Shown here: positions 10,601 through 21,887 of the stretch, in pieces
How positions within the stretch are numbered: position 1 is the first letter of the stretch
Layout of the letters: the number at the start of each line of letters is the position of its first letter
Assembly: GCA_038503035.1 (NCBI GenBank)
Contig: JAVSML010024580.1
Location: 62,001-126,000, forward strand
Reading direction: 5' to 3'
Length of the DNA stretch: 64,000 bases
Source of the DNA: Crocodylus rhombifer
Taxonomy: Eukaryota > Chordata > Crocodylia > Crocodylidae
Translations under genes and position numbers: made by a program
Notes under the pieces: generated by a model
What the model saw: only the letters and a program-made list of their open reading frames with translations
Database searches by the model: none
What the model was told of the DNA's origin: nothing

Positions 10601-12340
10601 CGTGTCCCACCGCCGAACCACACGACAGTCACCGCTGACACAGTCCCAAGCATCACACCCAGGAAAAGCACGGCAACCACAACCACCAACATCCTGCAGC
10701 TGCAAAGGTCGCTAAAAAGTCCAGCGCTGGAGGGGGAGAAAGGGCTCAGTTTTGGTTTCTCGGAGTTTCATTTCCCTTTGCTCGCTTGCACAGTTGCAAT
10801 CCCCCGATGGAGGAGAGGGCCCAAAGCCTCCTTCCCAGCCCTCCTTTCTAATCCTGGGTGTGATTTCAGACAGCTCCGATGCCCTCGGGCCCAACAGGCC
10901 CCGACAGCCGCAGCCGATACCCCTTGGCATCGGGGGGCTGCTCTGAGTCACGCCAGCTGCAGCAGCCCCTCAAACCCCCAGGCTGGGCAAGGATCCTCGC
11001 TGCCTGCCCAGGGCTGCCCAGAGCCGCTCCTGGGAGGGCCGAGACCTCTGCACCTGCCTGCCCCCCGTGCAAGGGAAGCGGGGAACGCAGTCCAGTTGAA
11101 CCTTGCTCCAAGCTGAGACCCAGCTCCTGCCAGAGGCTGGTTAGGCATCAGAGCCAGGGCCCCAGACTGCCAGGGCCTAGCTGGGCAGGGGGTCCATGTG
11201 TGGGTCCCTGTGTAGACGGGAAGTCAGGCTTCAAGTAGTTTGCCCAAGGTGCAGGTGGGGATGAGATGGGCTACAGGAGGCAGGTCACTGCCAACAGAGA
11301 CCTTGGACCCGCCCAGAATACGGCAGCAAATGCAAGCTGGGGAGCTGCATGCGTCCATGTCTAGGCTCAAGTGCCAGAGCTATGCCTGACAAAGAGCTTT
11401 ATCCAGAGCGAAACCCTGACTTGAACTGGCATTTTCCCCCTCCCCTGCTCCCAGACTTATTTTTTAAGCCCCTGATTTTGCATGGCAGGGACTCCAGAGA
11501 CCTGGAATCACCTTCCAGCTCGGCCCCCAGCGTCCTGAGCACCCCTGGGGAAATCACATCACCTCTCTGAGCATCACAGCTGCTGGTACGGAGGGGCAGA
11601 CCCCAGCGTTGGGGGTGGTGAGCAAGTCTCAGTCCCTTCTGCACCATCACTTGCTGAAAAAGGAGATGGCAGAGGACAGCAAAGGTTTAGAGCAAGGTTA
11701 CTCTGACCTGGGGCCACGGGGCGGATCCAGCCCCCAGATCTGTGTCATCCAGGGCCTGAGGACTTGGCAATGCCACCTTTCTGGGCCCCTTGGGGCACAT
11801 GAAACAGCTGCAGCAGGTAACACAATGCATGAAGCTGCCTGTCCTGCTGGGTGGACCAAGGCCTTTGCTCTGTCCCTAAGCAAATGGCTTCGTGACGCCA
11901 AGAAAAGGACCAGGTCTGGAAGAAACAACTGCCGCAGTCTCCTGCTCAGCACTAAAGTTTTACGGGGGCTACCGAGCTCCGTGCTTCAGGGCCGCAGGGG
12001 TCAGGCGGGGACGTGCCCCTGGAGAGTGTGCATCGCACCCTTGTCCAGGCCCATCTGAGGCGTCCTCGGAGGGGGTGCCAAGCTTCACTGCACGACAAAC
12101 TACCCTGGATGCCAGCTTGAATAGCAGCCTTTGCCTTTCTCTGCCACACACCGGGGATGCTCCCAGCACTCCTGGAGGCCAAGAGGAGTTAACAAGCAGG
12201 GAGCAGGACACGCTGATGGGCTCGGTCACAGCCATGCAAAGGGGGTAGACCCGGGAGTCCTGGCCCCGGTTCCTAGCCTCGAGCAGGCCCCTGTGCTTCC
12301 TCCACGAGAGCCGCTCTCCTCGCTCCCCGCTCCGGGTTTA
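10601..12340. other. GC-rich intergenic DNA, no gene seen
   Basis: Several open frames of 60-260 codons occur on both strands with no motif or splice structure. I recognise no RNA gene. Confidence 0.4.
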
Positions 12341-12720
12341 TTTTCCTTTGCAGGGAAAACTCCGCTTCTAGAAATATTTACTGACCCACCACTCAAGCGG
12401 CCGCAAAGGGGAAGGGACCCGAGGCCGGGGCCAAGGCAAACCCAGCTCTCGAGGCGGGTTTTGAAGTCTCCGTGCCGACGAGCAGAGCCCACATGCTCTT
12501 CTCATTAACGTCTGATGCACGGTGCCAGCCACATAATGCTTTCCAGACCCAGCGCCCGGGCTTGGAAAGGCGACAGCCGGAGTCTGCGGATAATGCAGCG
12601 CTGCACAAAGAGACCCCGTCTGCAGCCAGCCGCCCTTCGCCGAGTCCCCCTCAGCCAAGCTGCTTTCAACCCCTTAGTGGAAAAGCATATTGATTTACCG
12701 GGAAGAAAGCACCATAGCAG
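12341..12720. other. CpG-rich unique block, candidate conserved noncoding element
   Basis: Mixed AT-rich cores ('agaaatatttactg' near 12370, 'agcatattgatttacc' near 12685) within CpG-rich sequence. No repeat similarity to the rest of the window and no protein motif. A regulatory role is inference only. Confidence 0.25.
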
Positions 12721-12829
12721 GGGGGAGCTGCCCTTGGAAGGAGTCTGCCTTCCCCAGGGTTGGAGGGGGGTGGAGAAAGAGTTGATCTTAAGAAGAAAAA
12801 AAAAAGGATAAAAAAGAAAGAAAAGAAAT

Positions 12830-13420
12830 CCAGCATCGAAGTCCAAAGGAGTCCCAGCCATAGGGCTGGAATGTGATTCTTCCCCTCTCTCCAGCATGGG
12901 GGAGGCCACAGCTGGAGTCCGGTGTCCAGGTGTGGGCCCCCACTACAGAAAGGATGGGGACACTTTGGGGGGAGTGCAGTGAAGGGCGATGCAAATGGTT
13001 GGGGGCTGGGGGACAGGACTGGTGAGGAGAGGCTGAGGGAAATGGGCTGACTGAGTCTGCAGAAGAGAAGACCGAGGGGGATTGAACAGCAGCCTTCACC
13101 TCCCTGCAGGGGGGCTGCAAAGAGGACGGAGCTGGGCTGGTCTCAGTGGGGGCAGATGGCAGGAGAAGGAGCAATGGGCTCAAGCTGCAGCAAGGGAAGT
13201 TGAGGTTAAAGATGAAGAAAAACTTCTCTCGAGGAGGGTGGTGAAGCACTGGACCAGGCTGCCCAGAGAGGCGGTGCAGTCTCCATCCTTGGAGGTGTTG
13301 AAGACCCGGGTAGACAAAGCTTTGGCTGGGATGACAGAGTTGGGGCTGGTCCTGCTTGGAGTGAAAATGTGACCTCCTGAGGTCCCTTCCAGCCCTCATC
13401 ATCTGTGTTTCTGTGGCTGC
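12830..13420 (+). mobile_element. CR1 3'-end fragment, about 590 bp
   Basis: Carries the end of the RT ORF ('ggccacagctggagtccggt') and the 3' UTR through 'cccttccagccctcatcatc'. Aligns throughout with 31975-32520 and in antisense with 20055-20600. Confidence 0.85.
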
Positions 13421-13839
13421 AAGCAGGCCCCTTTGCAACAAAACTTCCAGCAATGGCTGTGGCATGCAACGAGCGGGTAGGTTCTCAGTACACAGCCCAC
13501 TAGGCAACGCCGCTGGCCATGCTTTTGGCAGCCTCAGAGGCAAAGAGCTTGGGAAATCCCTCAGCAGAAGGATTTGTCTCCCCTGAGAGCCCATTTATTG
13601 AAGGCAAAACTGAAGGCAAGTTCCTCGGGCCTATCAAAATGCAAGGAGGCTGTGGCCATTTGATCCTGCATCTCCAGCAGCTGAGACGAGGGCCCAGCAC
13701 CAGGGTACAGGCTACTCTGGGATGGTCTGCCAGGCTATTCCTTGGAGCAAGCACTCAAGCCTGATTTTCTTATGTCCCCAGTGATGGACACTCACTGGGA
13801 TACAAGGGCAGCCAGTTTGGTCCCTGGACTTTCATACAA

Positions 13840-14145
13840 TCAGAGACAGCGAGGGCGGAAGGGAGCTCGGGAGGTCACATCTAGTGCAACCCCTGCTCCA
13901 AGCAGGACCAGCCCCAACTCCATCATCCCAGACAGGGCTTTGTCTAGTCAGGTCTTAAACACCTCCAAGGATGGAGAGTCCATAACTTCCCTGAGTAGCC
14001 TGATCCATCACTTTACTACCTTCCTAGTGAGAAAGTTTTTCCAACCTCAACTTCCCTTGCTGCAGCTTGAGCCCATTGCTCCTTGTCCTGCCATCTGCCC
14101 CCACTGAGAACAGCCCAGCTTTGCAGCCCCCCTGCAGGGAGTTAA
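13840..14145 (-). mobile_element. CR1 3'-end fragment
   Basis: Antisense CR1 tail: 'ggaggtcacatctagtgcaa', 'caagcaggaccagccccaac', 'ccttgctgcagcttgagccc'. 5' truncated near 14145. Confidence 0.8.
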
Positions 14146-14149
14146 ATGC

Positions 14150-14398
14150 CAGCTCCTAATTTTCACTCATTTTTTGACAACAGAAAAAAAAATAATCCTA
14201 GAGCAGCTCTTCTGTTGCAGAGAGCTGACAGCACACAACAGGGCAGAAAGTTTTTAAACACGATGGGTTCCTCTGCAATCTCTAGGTTTATTTTGCACAC
14301 CTAATAGTGCTAGCATTGAGTGGCACCCTCCAGCTCCCTTGGAAGGATCTCAAGGCACCATAAGGTGCTACAGCACCTGGTTGAGGATCATGGACCTA
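14150..14398 (+). repeat. Interspersed repeat family C, copy 1
   Basis: Shares 'gagcagctcttctgttgcag', a 'gtggcaccctccagctccc' block and a closing 'ctggttgaggatc' with copies at 34615-34850 and 42185-42400; a short related piece is at 2935-3020. Class unknown; strand label is arbitrary. Confidence 0.5.
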
Positions 14399-14404
14399 AG
14401 CATT

Positions 14405-14890
14405 ACAATCCTAGAGACCTGCGGCTGGCAGGGACCCGCAGGGTCACATCTAGTCCAACCCCTGCCCCAGGCAGGATCAGCCCTGTCCAAACCAGCCCAG
14501 GCAAACCCATCATCAACCCTAATGAAGCACCAGGCATCACACCCGACCCTGCCCCGGGGGACCACAGTAGCCAGCAGCCTGGTTTGATGAAATGTTGTTA
14601 ATAGATGCTTAAGAGACTCAAGGCCGTGCCCCTGCTACAGGGGAGGCAACCCCCCACCCAGTCTGGACCAGTCCAAGCAGAGGGGAAATCCCTTCCTGCC
14701 CCAGTGCAGCGTGGGGCTGAGCCTGAGCGGAGGGGCAAGACCCTCCAGCCAGGCCCCTGGGGGTGGGTGCAGCAGGAGCATCGGCCCAGCCCCATCCCGC
14801 TCTGCAGCCGGCACCGTTGGAGGTCACCACTGCAATCCCGTGAGAGACCCGAAACACCCGCAGTGGTGCAGGAGAATCCCAGCCATTCCC
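14405..14890 (-). mobile_element. CR1 3'-end fragment (second subfamily)
   Basis: Antisense tail: 'ggctggcagggacccgcagg', 'ctgtccaaaccagcccaggc', 'catcacacccgaccctgccc', 'atagatgcttaagagactca', 'cagtctggaccagtccaagc'. Matches 37140-37450 and the reverse of 56990-57530. Confidence 0.75.
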
Positions 14891-16500
14891 GTTCCCCAAA
14901 TAATGCAGGCGCTCTTCTACCAGGAGGGAAATTTATCACCGAAAGCATTTGCCAAGAGCGGTGGGGGAAGCTTTCATCACTGCGAAGTTTTAAGCCAAGA
15001 CGGTCGCTCCCTCGGCAGGGGTGGTCCGTGCGCGCTGCGCTGGGGCTCGCCGTGCATGCCCCAAAGACTTCAGCATTGCACTAATGAGCACAGGCTCGGC
15101 TGGACGGCCAAGACACAGCAAGGCTTCTTATGCACTAAGCACCTATGCGCAGACCAGAAGGTCCCCAGATCCCCCTGAGCCTCCTGTAGGATTCCCAGAC
15201 TCTGCCTTATACACGGATCAGAACAACTTTGATTATCAGCGCAGACATCCTAGCTCTCACCAGATACTATGCTGTGTTTACCTGGCTCTCAGTCCTTGCA
15301 CGTGCCAGTGTGCATGCCCTGCCCTGGTCTTACCAGTCATCCCAGCCCGTTAGCCGTGTGAAAGCCTAATTTTCCCAGCACCTCTAATCCAAGCTGTGTT
15401 GCCTGCTTCCACCCGGGGCGAGGCCCGCACGGGCTAAGCTTGTAGCAGAGCCATTGGGACTGATCAATGGTTGCATTGATCAATACTCCAGCAAGGCCGG
15501 CAGAGAGACGGCCCAGGAGACAGGCCTGTCCTAGTTCAGGCCCAGCACGGGGAATTCATTCGGGGAAAACTTACGGCTCGTATCACACGAGCTCGCGCTG
15601 GCAGTCCCCAGGGGGCTCGTCTTCAGGGCTGTGAACCCACTCACCGGCAAGAGCTTTGCTGACGTGGGGCGAGGGGGGTGGCTGGGACCTCGCGAGCTCC
15701 CAGATCGCTAGAAACAGAGCAAGGGGCAGTTCAGGTATTTCAGGCTCAGGTGGTGGCAGGATGCAGGGTTACCAACGGGGAGGAATTCAGCTGAGCAGCA
15801 GGGATAGGAGGCATCTAGCTGGGCCATACCCCCCGGAGAAGTGCAAGGGGTGGAGAGGCGCGTGTCAGCCCCTTTGCCTGCCAATGAAGTGCACAGGCCC
15901 CCCGAGGGATCCAGGAGCCCTCAATTCAGCACTGCCATTTAACAGCCCCTAAGGCCGGGAGACCTGTCAAATGAAGAGGGGATTTGATGATGGAGAGCAT
16001 TTGGTGATGGGGGGGTCGCGTGCACACAGCAGTTGGAAACCCCACAGGCGCAGGGAGCCTTCCCTGGAGCACATGCATGGTGCCCAAGGGGTAAGCGTGG
16101 GCAGCTCCTTGCAGGGCAGATCGGGGGCTGAGCTCGCAGAAGAGGGGTCCCAGGTACCTGCTCGCAGAAGAGGGGTACAGCTGGCTGGATTACTCCCCTG
16201 CCCCTTGGGTTTCCACTGCCTGGGCTGCAGGAGTTTGGCTCGTGCCCTTCAGCCACCCAAAACACCAGGGCCCAACCTGGGGTTTCAGAGGAGTCCTGGC
16301 TCAGCTCCGGGATAAGACACAGGCGTGCGCAGTAAAAAGGGGAGGTCCCAGGGGGGTTGAGCATCTCCACCCCAACACCGTGGCCATTTGGCTACAGGTC
16401 ACTGCAAGACATTGCAGCACAGGGAGCAGATGGGGGTCTCTCTGCCTCTCCACCCCCCAAAAACCCCATAGCAGAGCTCCCTGCTTGCTCGGGCTAGCCA
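14891..16500. other. Intergenic DNA, mostly unique
   Basis: 14890-15080 mixes short AT-rich cores with CpG-rich sequence and resembles the candidate conserved blocks. The rest is GC-rich without recognised genes or repeats. Confidence 0.35.
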
Positions 16501-17069
16501 AGGACCGCCCGCCTGCAACAAGACACAACCTCATCCACTAGCCCGCCCCGGCAGAGCCAGGTGATGCTCTTTTATTCGCCTCCCTGTGGGGATCGTTGGT
16601 TGCCCCTGCTCGCCCGGAGAACAGCCGCTCTGCCCCTCCCCACCCCTTGAAGGGGCAAATACACACATGCACAGTCCGGGGTGGGTCACGGCCATCCCCC
16701 TTCCCAGGGCCAAATGCTTTCCAGCCACCTTCCCCGCCGGTCGTACCTGGGGCATCCCAGAGGGGGGAGTTGCTCGGCTTTGCTCTCTAGCCGAGCCCAG
16801 AGCACTTGCAGCCAGTGCCTGGCATCTGCCACGCCGGAGGCACAGGCTCAGTACGATCCACAGGTTTCTCGTCCGGTACGACAGGCCAGGGATGCTGCCG
16901 AGCCGCGTTTCTGCTTCCCGAGGTCCGACACGGGGCCGTCTCTCTCTTTCTGGGGCTTCCCTGCATTTCTTATTGAAACCTTTATCCGCCTGTTTCGTTT
17001 CGCTGGCCAGGAACTTGCTGACTGTGAGAGGGTCGAAACCTCTGCAGTCTCTGGGTTTATTTTGCACGA
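16501..17069. other. GC-rich unique DNA, long but unsupported open frames
   Basis: A 237-codon minus-strand frame (16531-17244) and overlapping plus-strand frames occur here. None shows a known domain. Overlapping long frames on both strands indicate base composition rather than coding. Confidence 0.4.
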
Positions 17070-17149
17070 TGGGTACGCATATAATCAGCCCTGAAAAATG
17101 CTGTTCAAGGCAGTCCAGGGGTTTGCTCTGTTTGGCTTCCCCCCTTGCA
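17070..17149 (+). repeat. 80-bp direct repeat, left copy
   Basis: Nearly identical (3 differences seen in 80) to 17593-17672; both begin 'gggtac' and end 'cttccccccttgca'. The copies lie 443 bp apart. Confidence 0.85.
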
Positions 17150-17329
17150 TGTCGATAAACGTCTCGGTAAAAATGCCCCTGAAAATGCTGCAAAAAGCCA
17201 AACATTTCTGTCCGCGTCGCGGCTTTAGCTATTCTCTCTGCCATTCAGACGCTGGGAACAGCTGTTAGCAGCAGGCCTCAAAGTCCTCTCTAGACATCAT
17301 GCCTCCAGGCTCCTGTAATGTGAGGAAAT

Positions 17330-17540
17330 TGGGGTAAGAGGACCGATCTTGTCTCAAGCAGGGATTGGACTGGGATACGACCTTTGCAGGTCCCTGCCAG
17401 CCCCATTTCTCTATGCAAACATTCAGTAACTGGTGGGTAAACTGAGGCACAGAGAGATGAAGTGACTTGATCAAGACGATCTAAGATACGAGTGTCAGAG
17501 CCTGGAATAAAGCCCCAGCATCCTGATCCCTAGGCTTACT
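17330..17540. repeat. CR1 3' end (+) followed by MIR-like SINE relic (-)
   Basis: 17330-17412 reads as a short CR1 tail ('gggattggactgggatacga', 'gcaggtccctgccagcccca'). 17425-17540 is a reversed MIR tail ('aaactgaggcacagagagat', 'gaagtgacttgatcaag'). Confidence 0.6.
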
Positions 17541-17592
17541 AGACAGCAGTTTCTCCCATCAGAGACTGTGGGCAATTAGGCTGCTTTGTTAA

Positions 17593-17672
17593 TGGGTACA
17601 CATATAATCAGCCCTGAAAAATGCTGTTCAAGGCAGCCCAGAGGTTTGCTCTGTTTGGCTTCCCCCCTTGCA
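17593..17672 (+). repeat. 80-bp direct repeat, right copy
   Basis: Partner of 17070-17149 with differences at three positions. The DNA between the pair contains CR1 and MIR relics, so the duplication was either older than, or brought together with, those insertions. Confidence 0.85.
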
Positions 17673-20050
17673 GCCCCTGGGCCCTTGGCTTCCTCCATTC
17701 ATTGTCGTAGGGAGGGGAGTTGGCTGGGCAGGGGAAGAGGTGGGGCGGGGGGAAGGAAGCTGGCATCGTGCTGCCGGGCTGCGGGACAATAGCTTGCTCA
17801 GGGTGTCCTGGAGAGATTAAAAGCGCGGTGGCTGGGAGCAGAGAAGACGGCGTGCTTAGTGGCGACTTCCCGGGGAAGTCAGGAGGTCAGGGGCATGTGT
17901 GCAAGGGAGTGCAAGAGAGAGACTGGGAGCATGACATCAGCTCTGTGCATGCACATGTGCAAAAGCAGGACAGAGAGGGGAAACGGGGCATCCGCGCCGC
18001 GGGTGTGCAGCTGCGCTCACGCCACAGGCTGGGTCTGAGTGTGTTGCTACAACAAGGAGCAATATCCGGGCTGGGGTCTCAGGCCCTCCTGCTGACCACT
18101 CTTGCCATGCCATGATATAGCGTGGCACCTCTGCCTCTGAACTGGGACGGACCTATGCAATTTGGACTGCAGCCCCAGGGCCTGGTCCCAGCGTGCAAGG
18201 CTTTGCTGGGAAATCCAGGAGTGCGGGTTACTTTCCATCTGGCACGACCACGAGTGTGGGCTCCATGTGTGCCAGCTGGGGTGTGCACATGTGCAGGGCC
18301 CCTCGGGCCCCGGAGACGTCCCAGGGGATGTGACAACATCCCCCGTTGGGCTGGGAATGAGGAACGAGACCTATAACAGCCTGAAGTCACCTCCTCGTGA
18401 GCCCAGCTCAGACGCCTCCTGACTCCAGGACCCCTCACCGGGACAGGCTTTCCCTTTGGGAGCAGATCCAGCCCGGCAGGGGCCAGCAGCTGTCCCCATC
18501 AGCTAGCTACCTGGTGCCTCCTATTTGCAATAAATCAGGGGGCCTCAAGTGGGGTCCAGCCTTAAAAATGCATCCCTGAAACCGAGCTTCCTCATATAGG
18601 GCTTGCTCAGTCTGAGGACGGGGGTAGCTCGTTGCACCACGAAGGGGCAGGGCATTTGCAGTAGCCAGCAGCAAAGCTGAGAGGGGCAAGGGGAGCTCAG
18701 AGCATCCACAGAAAACATGAGGGAACCTCTATTTTAAATGTAATCAACCTATTTCATTTAACGTAATGAGGATTAAGCACCCTTAGGTAGTAAAAGGGCT
18801 CTTTTCTCTAGGCCTGGATGTGCTTCTCACTGGGAGAAGGCATGGGGACCTGGCCAGAGAGACCAAAAGCAGACGGTGAAACAGAGATATGCAGCCTCTT
18901 CAGCTCTCCATCTCTGCAGCACGGGAGCTCAGTCCTCTCCCCGCCGGGTGCAACCACGTCCCAGCCACGAAGCAGCGTTGCCTCCCTCTCGGCCCAGGAC
19001 TGGAACAAAAGGGCCTGGATCTAAACCGGTCAGTCTGAAATAACGCTATATACCCCGGGGGACACCAGAAAGCCTTCCTGAGTCTGGTGGATCGCGGCCG
19101 ATTCTGGAGCCCTGTTCAAGGGGGTGGGAAGAGACGCAGCAGCTCGAGGCTGAGAGATGGGATGGAGGGAAACAGAGGTGCCGAGGAAGCAGGGGAGCAA
19201 GCAAGGCATGCCTGTTCTTTGCAGCCTCCCCGAGAAGAGCATGCACCTATACTGCGCTAACGATGCCCATCGCAAATGGCCTCCATTTTCTTCCCCCCAT
19301 TTTGCAGCTGGGAAAACCGAGGTACGGATTCCTTTGCTGGCAGCAGTGCCCAGCCGAGGGAAAGGCTTGCACTTAGGTAGCACTTTGGAGGTCCCCGTTG
19401 CTTTGTCGCATAAGCCAATAAGCTAAATGTCCACCAAGATTGCTTCTGCCTGCTCCCTCCTGCAGAAATGCAGCCACCTCTGGGGTGGAGCACACGCAGT
19501 CCTTCAGGCAATACAGCTCCAAAGAAGAGGGGAGAGCAGGTAAGCTTTGCTGCTGCTGTCAGGACAGGCGCAGACTCAAGCTCTGGAATATAGTTTAAAG
19601 GACTGATCCCTTCCAGAGGAGCCACAAGAAGCCTCACGAGGGCATCTCCTCTCCTGGCCGCCCCTCCAGCGCCTGCCCTGGGTTATTTATCCTCCTTGCA
19701 GTTGCGGCCCATGCAACATTGGCTCCAAACGCCGAGCTGTGTTGTGAGAAGGAAGAGCCCAAGCCCTTCCCAGGCAGGGTGGGTCCTGGCTGTGCTCTGC
19801 ATGTCCTGGCTTTGAACAAGCAGGGGGGTGGCAGGAGGGACCTGCAAACCAAAAACAATCCCCCTGAGCAGCCGAGAAGCAGGGGCCTCCCTGCAACCAT
19901 GTGTCTGGCACAGCCGGCACCCCGGAGGTGGATCTGTCCAGCCCAGGACGCTTCTCCCCTCGGGGGTGCCCAGAACCTCCTATGCGAGCACCCAGCCGGG
20001 TTCAGCCAACACGGGGACGCTCTCCAGCTGTCCCGCTTCCCCCAGACCCG
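17673..20050. other. Intergenic DNA, no gene seen
   Basis: GC-rich and partly purine-rich (17690-17900). 18720-18800 is AT-rich. No exon with protein similarity, no RNA gene and no clear repeat was recognised. Confidence 0.4.
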
Positions 20051-20054
20051 ACCC

Positions 20055-20600
20055 ACAGAGAATCACAGACAAGGAGGGAGGGGAGCTCAGGGGGTCGCAT
20101 CTAGTCCAACCCCTGCTCCAAGCAGGACCAGCCCCAACCACATCATCCCAGCCAGGGCTTTGTCTACCCGGGTCTTCAACACCTCCAAGGATGGAGACCC
20201 CACCACCTCTCTAGGTAACTTGGTCCAGTGCTTCACTACCCTCCTAGTGAGAAAGTTTTTCCTCATATCCAACCTCAACTTCCCTTGCTGCAGCCTGAGC
20301 CCATTGCTCCTTCTCCTGTCGTCTGCCCCCCGTTTGACCAGCCCAGCTCCATCCTCTTTGCAGCCCCTCTGCAGGGAGGTGACAGCTGCTATTCAATCCC
20401 CCTCCGTCTTCCCTTCTGCAGACTCAGTCAGCCCAGTTCCCTCAACTTCTCCTCACCAGTCCTGTCCCCCAGCCCCACAACCATTTGCATTGCCCCCCAC
20501 TGGACTCTCCAGTGTGTCCACATCCCTTCTGTAGTGGGGGCCCACAGCTGGACACCAGACTCCAGATGTGGCCTCCCCAGTGCAGAATAGAGGGGAAGAC
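20055..20600 (-). mobile_element. CR1 3'-end fragment, about 545 bp
   Basis: Antisense of the 12830-13420 copy: 'gggagctcagggggtcgcat', 'caagcaggaccagccccaac', 'cctcaacttcccttgctgca', ending near 'gtggcctccccagtgcagaa'. Confidence 0.85.
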
Positions 20601-20699
20601 TCACTGCCTCCATCCACCCGCAGCGCTCCTCCCGGTGCAGCCGGCTCTTCCTGCAGCTGGAAACATGACCGCGGGTGTGAAAGTGTCAACACAGGTGCA

Positions 20700-21062
20700 G
20701 GCATAGCTTCCGGTGAAGCATCGGGTGCCCAGTCACGATGCTCAGGAAGGCAAGATTTTGTTTTATGAATCTGAATAAGATATACATTTCATTCTACTGG
20801 TGACAGGACAAACAACGCCAGATCTTTGGAGTTTGTGCCCAGTTTGTTGTGGGTTTTATACGTATGATTCAGCAAATCACTGCACATTCCAGTAATGTTA
20901 GATTTTTTTTTTGCTTTGATCTTTAACTGAGTAATTCAGCGCTAGGCCCCTAGCATATTAGGAAAGCTTCTAGCTTCTTTTTAACTGGAGACAACATGTG
21001 TGTTGTGTTAGACGTGATGATGCACTGCACCATCTACACTCCCCTTTTCAAAATCCTAGATG
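20700..21062 (+). repeat. Interspersed repeat family A, copy 2
   Basis: Shares 'gaagcatcgggtgcccagtc', 'ttttgttttatgaatctgaa', 'tgcacattccagtaat' and 'ttcaaaatcctaga' with 1785-2960 and 39938-40560. Confidence 0.6.
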
Positions 21063-21194
21063 CACTCCTCTCTGTATCTCCACCCTGCTCTCTTCATCAT
21101 TCAACTGTAAGGCCAGCTCAGGGTAGTTTGCAAAGAGATGGATGCAAGGAAGCAAAATTCAATGAAGGCTTGCAGTGCTGTTTTGCACATCTGA

Positions 21195-21720
21195 CTCATA
21201 ATATGGGGCTGAGGAAACTGCAAGGTGGACATTGGAAAATGAAGTCAAAGGCAGATATTAATGGCTCTCTCTCAAACAGGAAGGATGTGTCCAGGGGAGT
21301 CCCACAGGGGTCCGTCCTGGGTTCAGCTCCGGTCAGTATTTGCACAAATGACGTGGGCCATGGAATTAGGAGCGCACTAATTAGATCTGCAAATGCTGCC
21401 GGGCTGCAGTCCTGATCACAACCCTGAACACGAGGCACAACGTCAAAGTGCGGAGAAGAAACAGCCAGCACACAGGGCTGGACAAACAGCAACGCAGTGC
21501 GTCAGGCATAAGAAGGGCCTCTTTTCCCCTCTGCTCAGCACTTAGCTGATGTACTAGGACCAGTTTTTGGCCCCATGCTCCCAGAAAGATGTGGCCCAGT
21601 TGAAGAAAGTCAGTGGAAATGCCCAAAGGAAGCCTGACCTGTCAAGAAAGGTTGGAAGAACTGGGTTTGTTGAATCAAGAGAAGATGGAGAGATGTGAAA
21701 ACCATCTTCACATGATGCAG
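21195..21720 (+). mobile_element. CR1/L3-type LINE reverse-transcriptase remnant
   Basis: The plus-strand translation of 21290-21400 carries the RT motif G-V-P-Q-G-S-V-L-G followed by a degraded I-x-T-N-D block. 21640-21700 matches the downstream 'gaactgggtttgttgaatca' region of such LINEs. Frames are broken. Confidence 0.65.
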
Positions 21721-21887
21721 CCTTGGTGCCCACAGTGAATCTCCCCTGCTAAATCTCTTGGGCAGATCTTCTGAGTCATGCAAGAGCTTCAGGATGCCAA
21801 TTTGTCTCCAGAAGACTGCGGTCCCGTGCCGAGGGGTGGAAAAACAAAGACCTGACGATAAATCTCTTGGTATTGTTGACAGACAAG

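Noticed and set aside
10334..11116. 260-codon plus-strand ORF
   Set aside because: Its first part is antisense CR1 and the rest is GC-rich DNA with few stops. The translation is Pro/Gly/Arg-rich without domains.
12788..13594. 268-codon minus-strand ORF
   Set aside because: It is the antisense of a plus-oriented CR1 3' end; the same frame is open in other antisense CR1 copies.
16531..17244. 237-codon minus-strand ORF starting MAERIAKAAT
   Set aside because: It looks more protein-like than most, but plus-strand frames of 190 and 137 codons overlap it, no family is recognised, and part of it lies in the 80-bp direct repeat.
19719..20534. 271-codon plus-strand ORF
   Set aside because: The second half is antisense CR1 tail; the first half has no motif.
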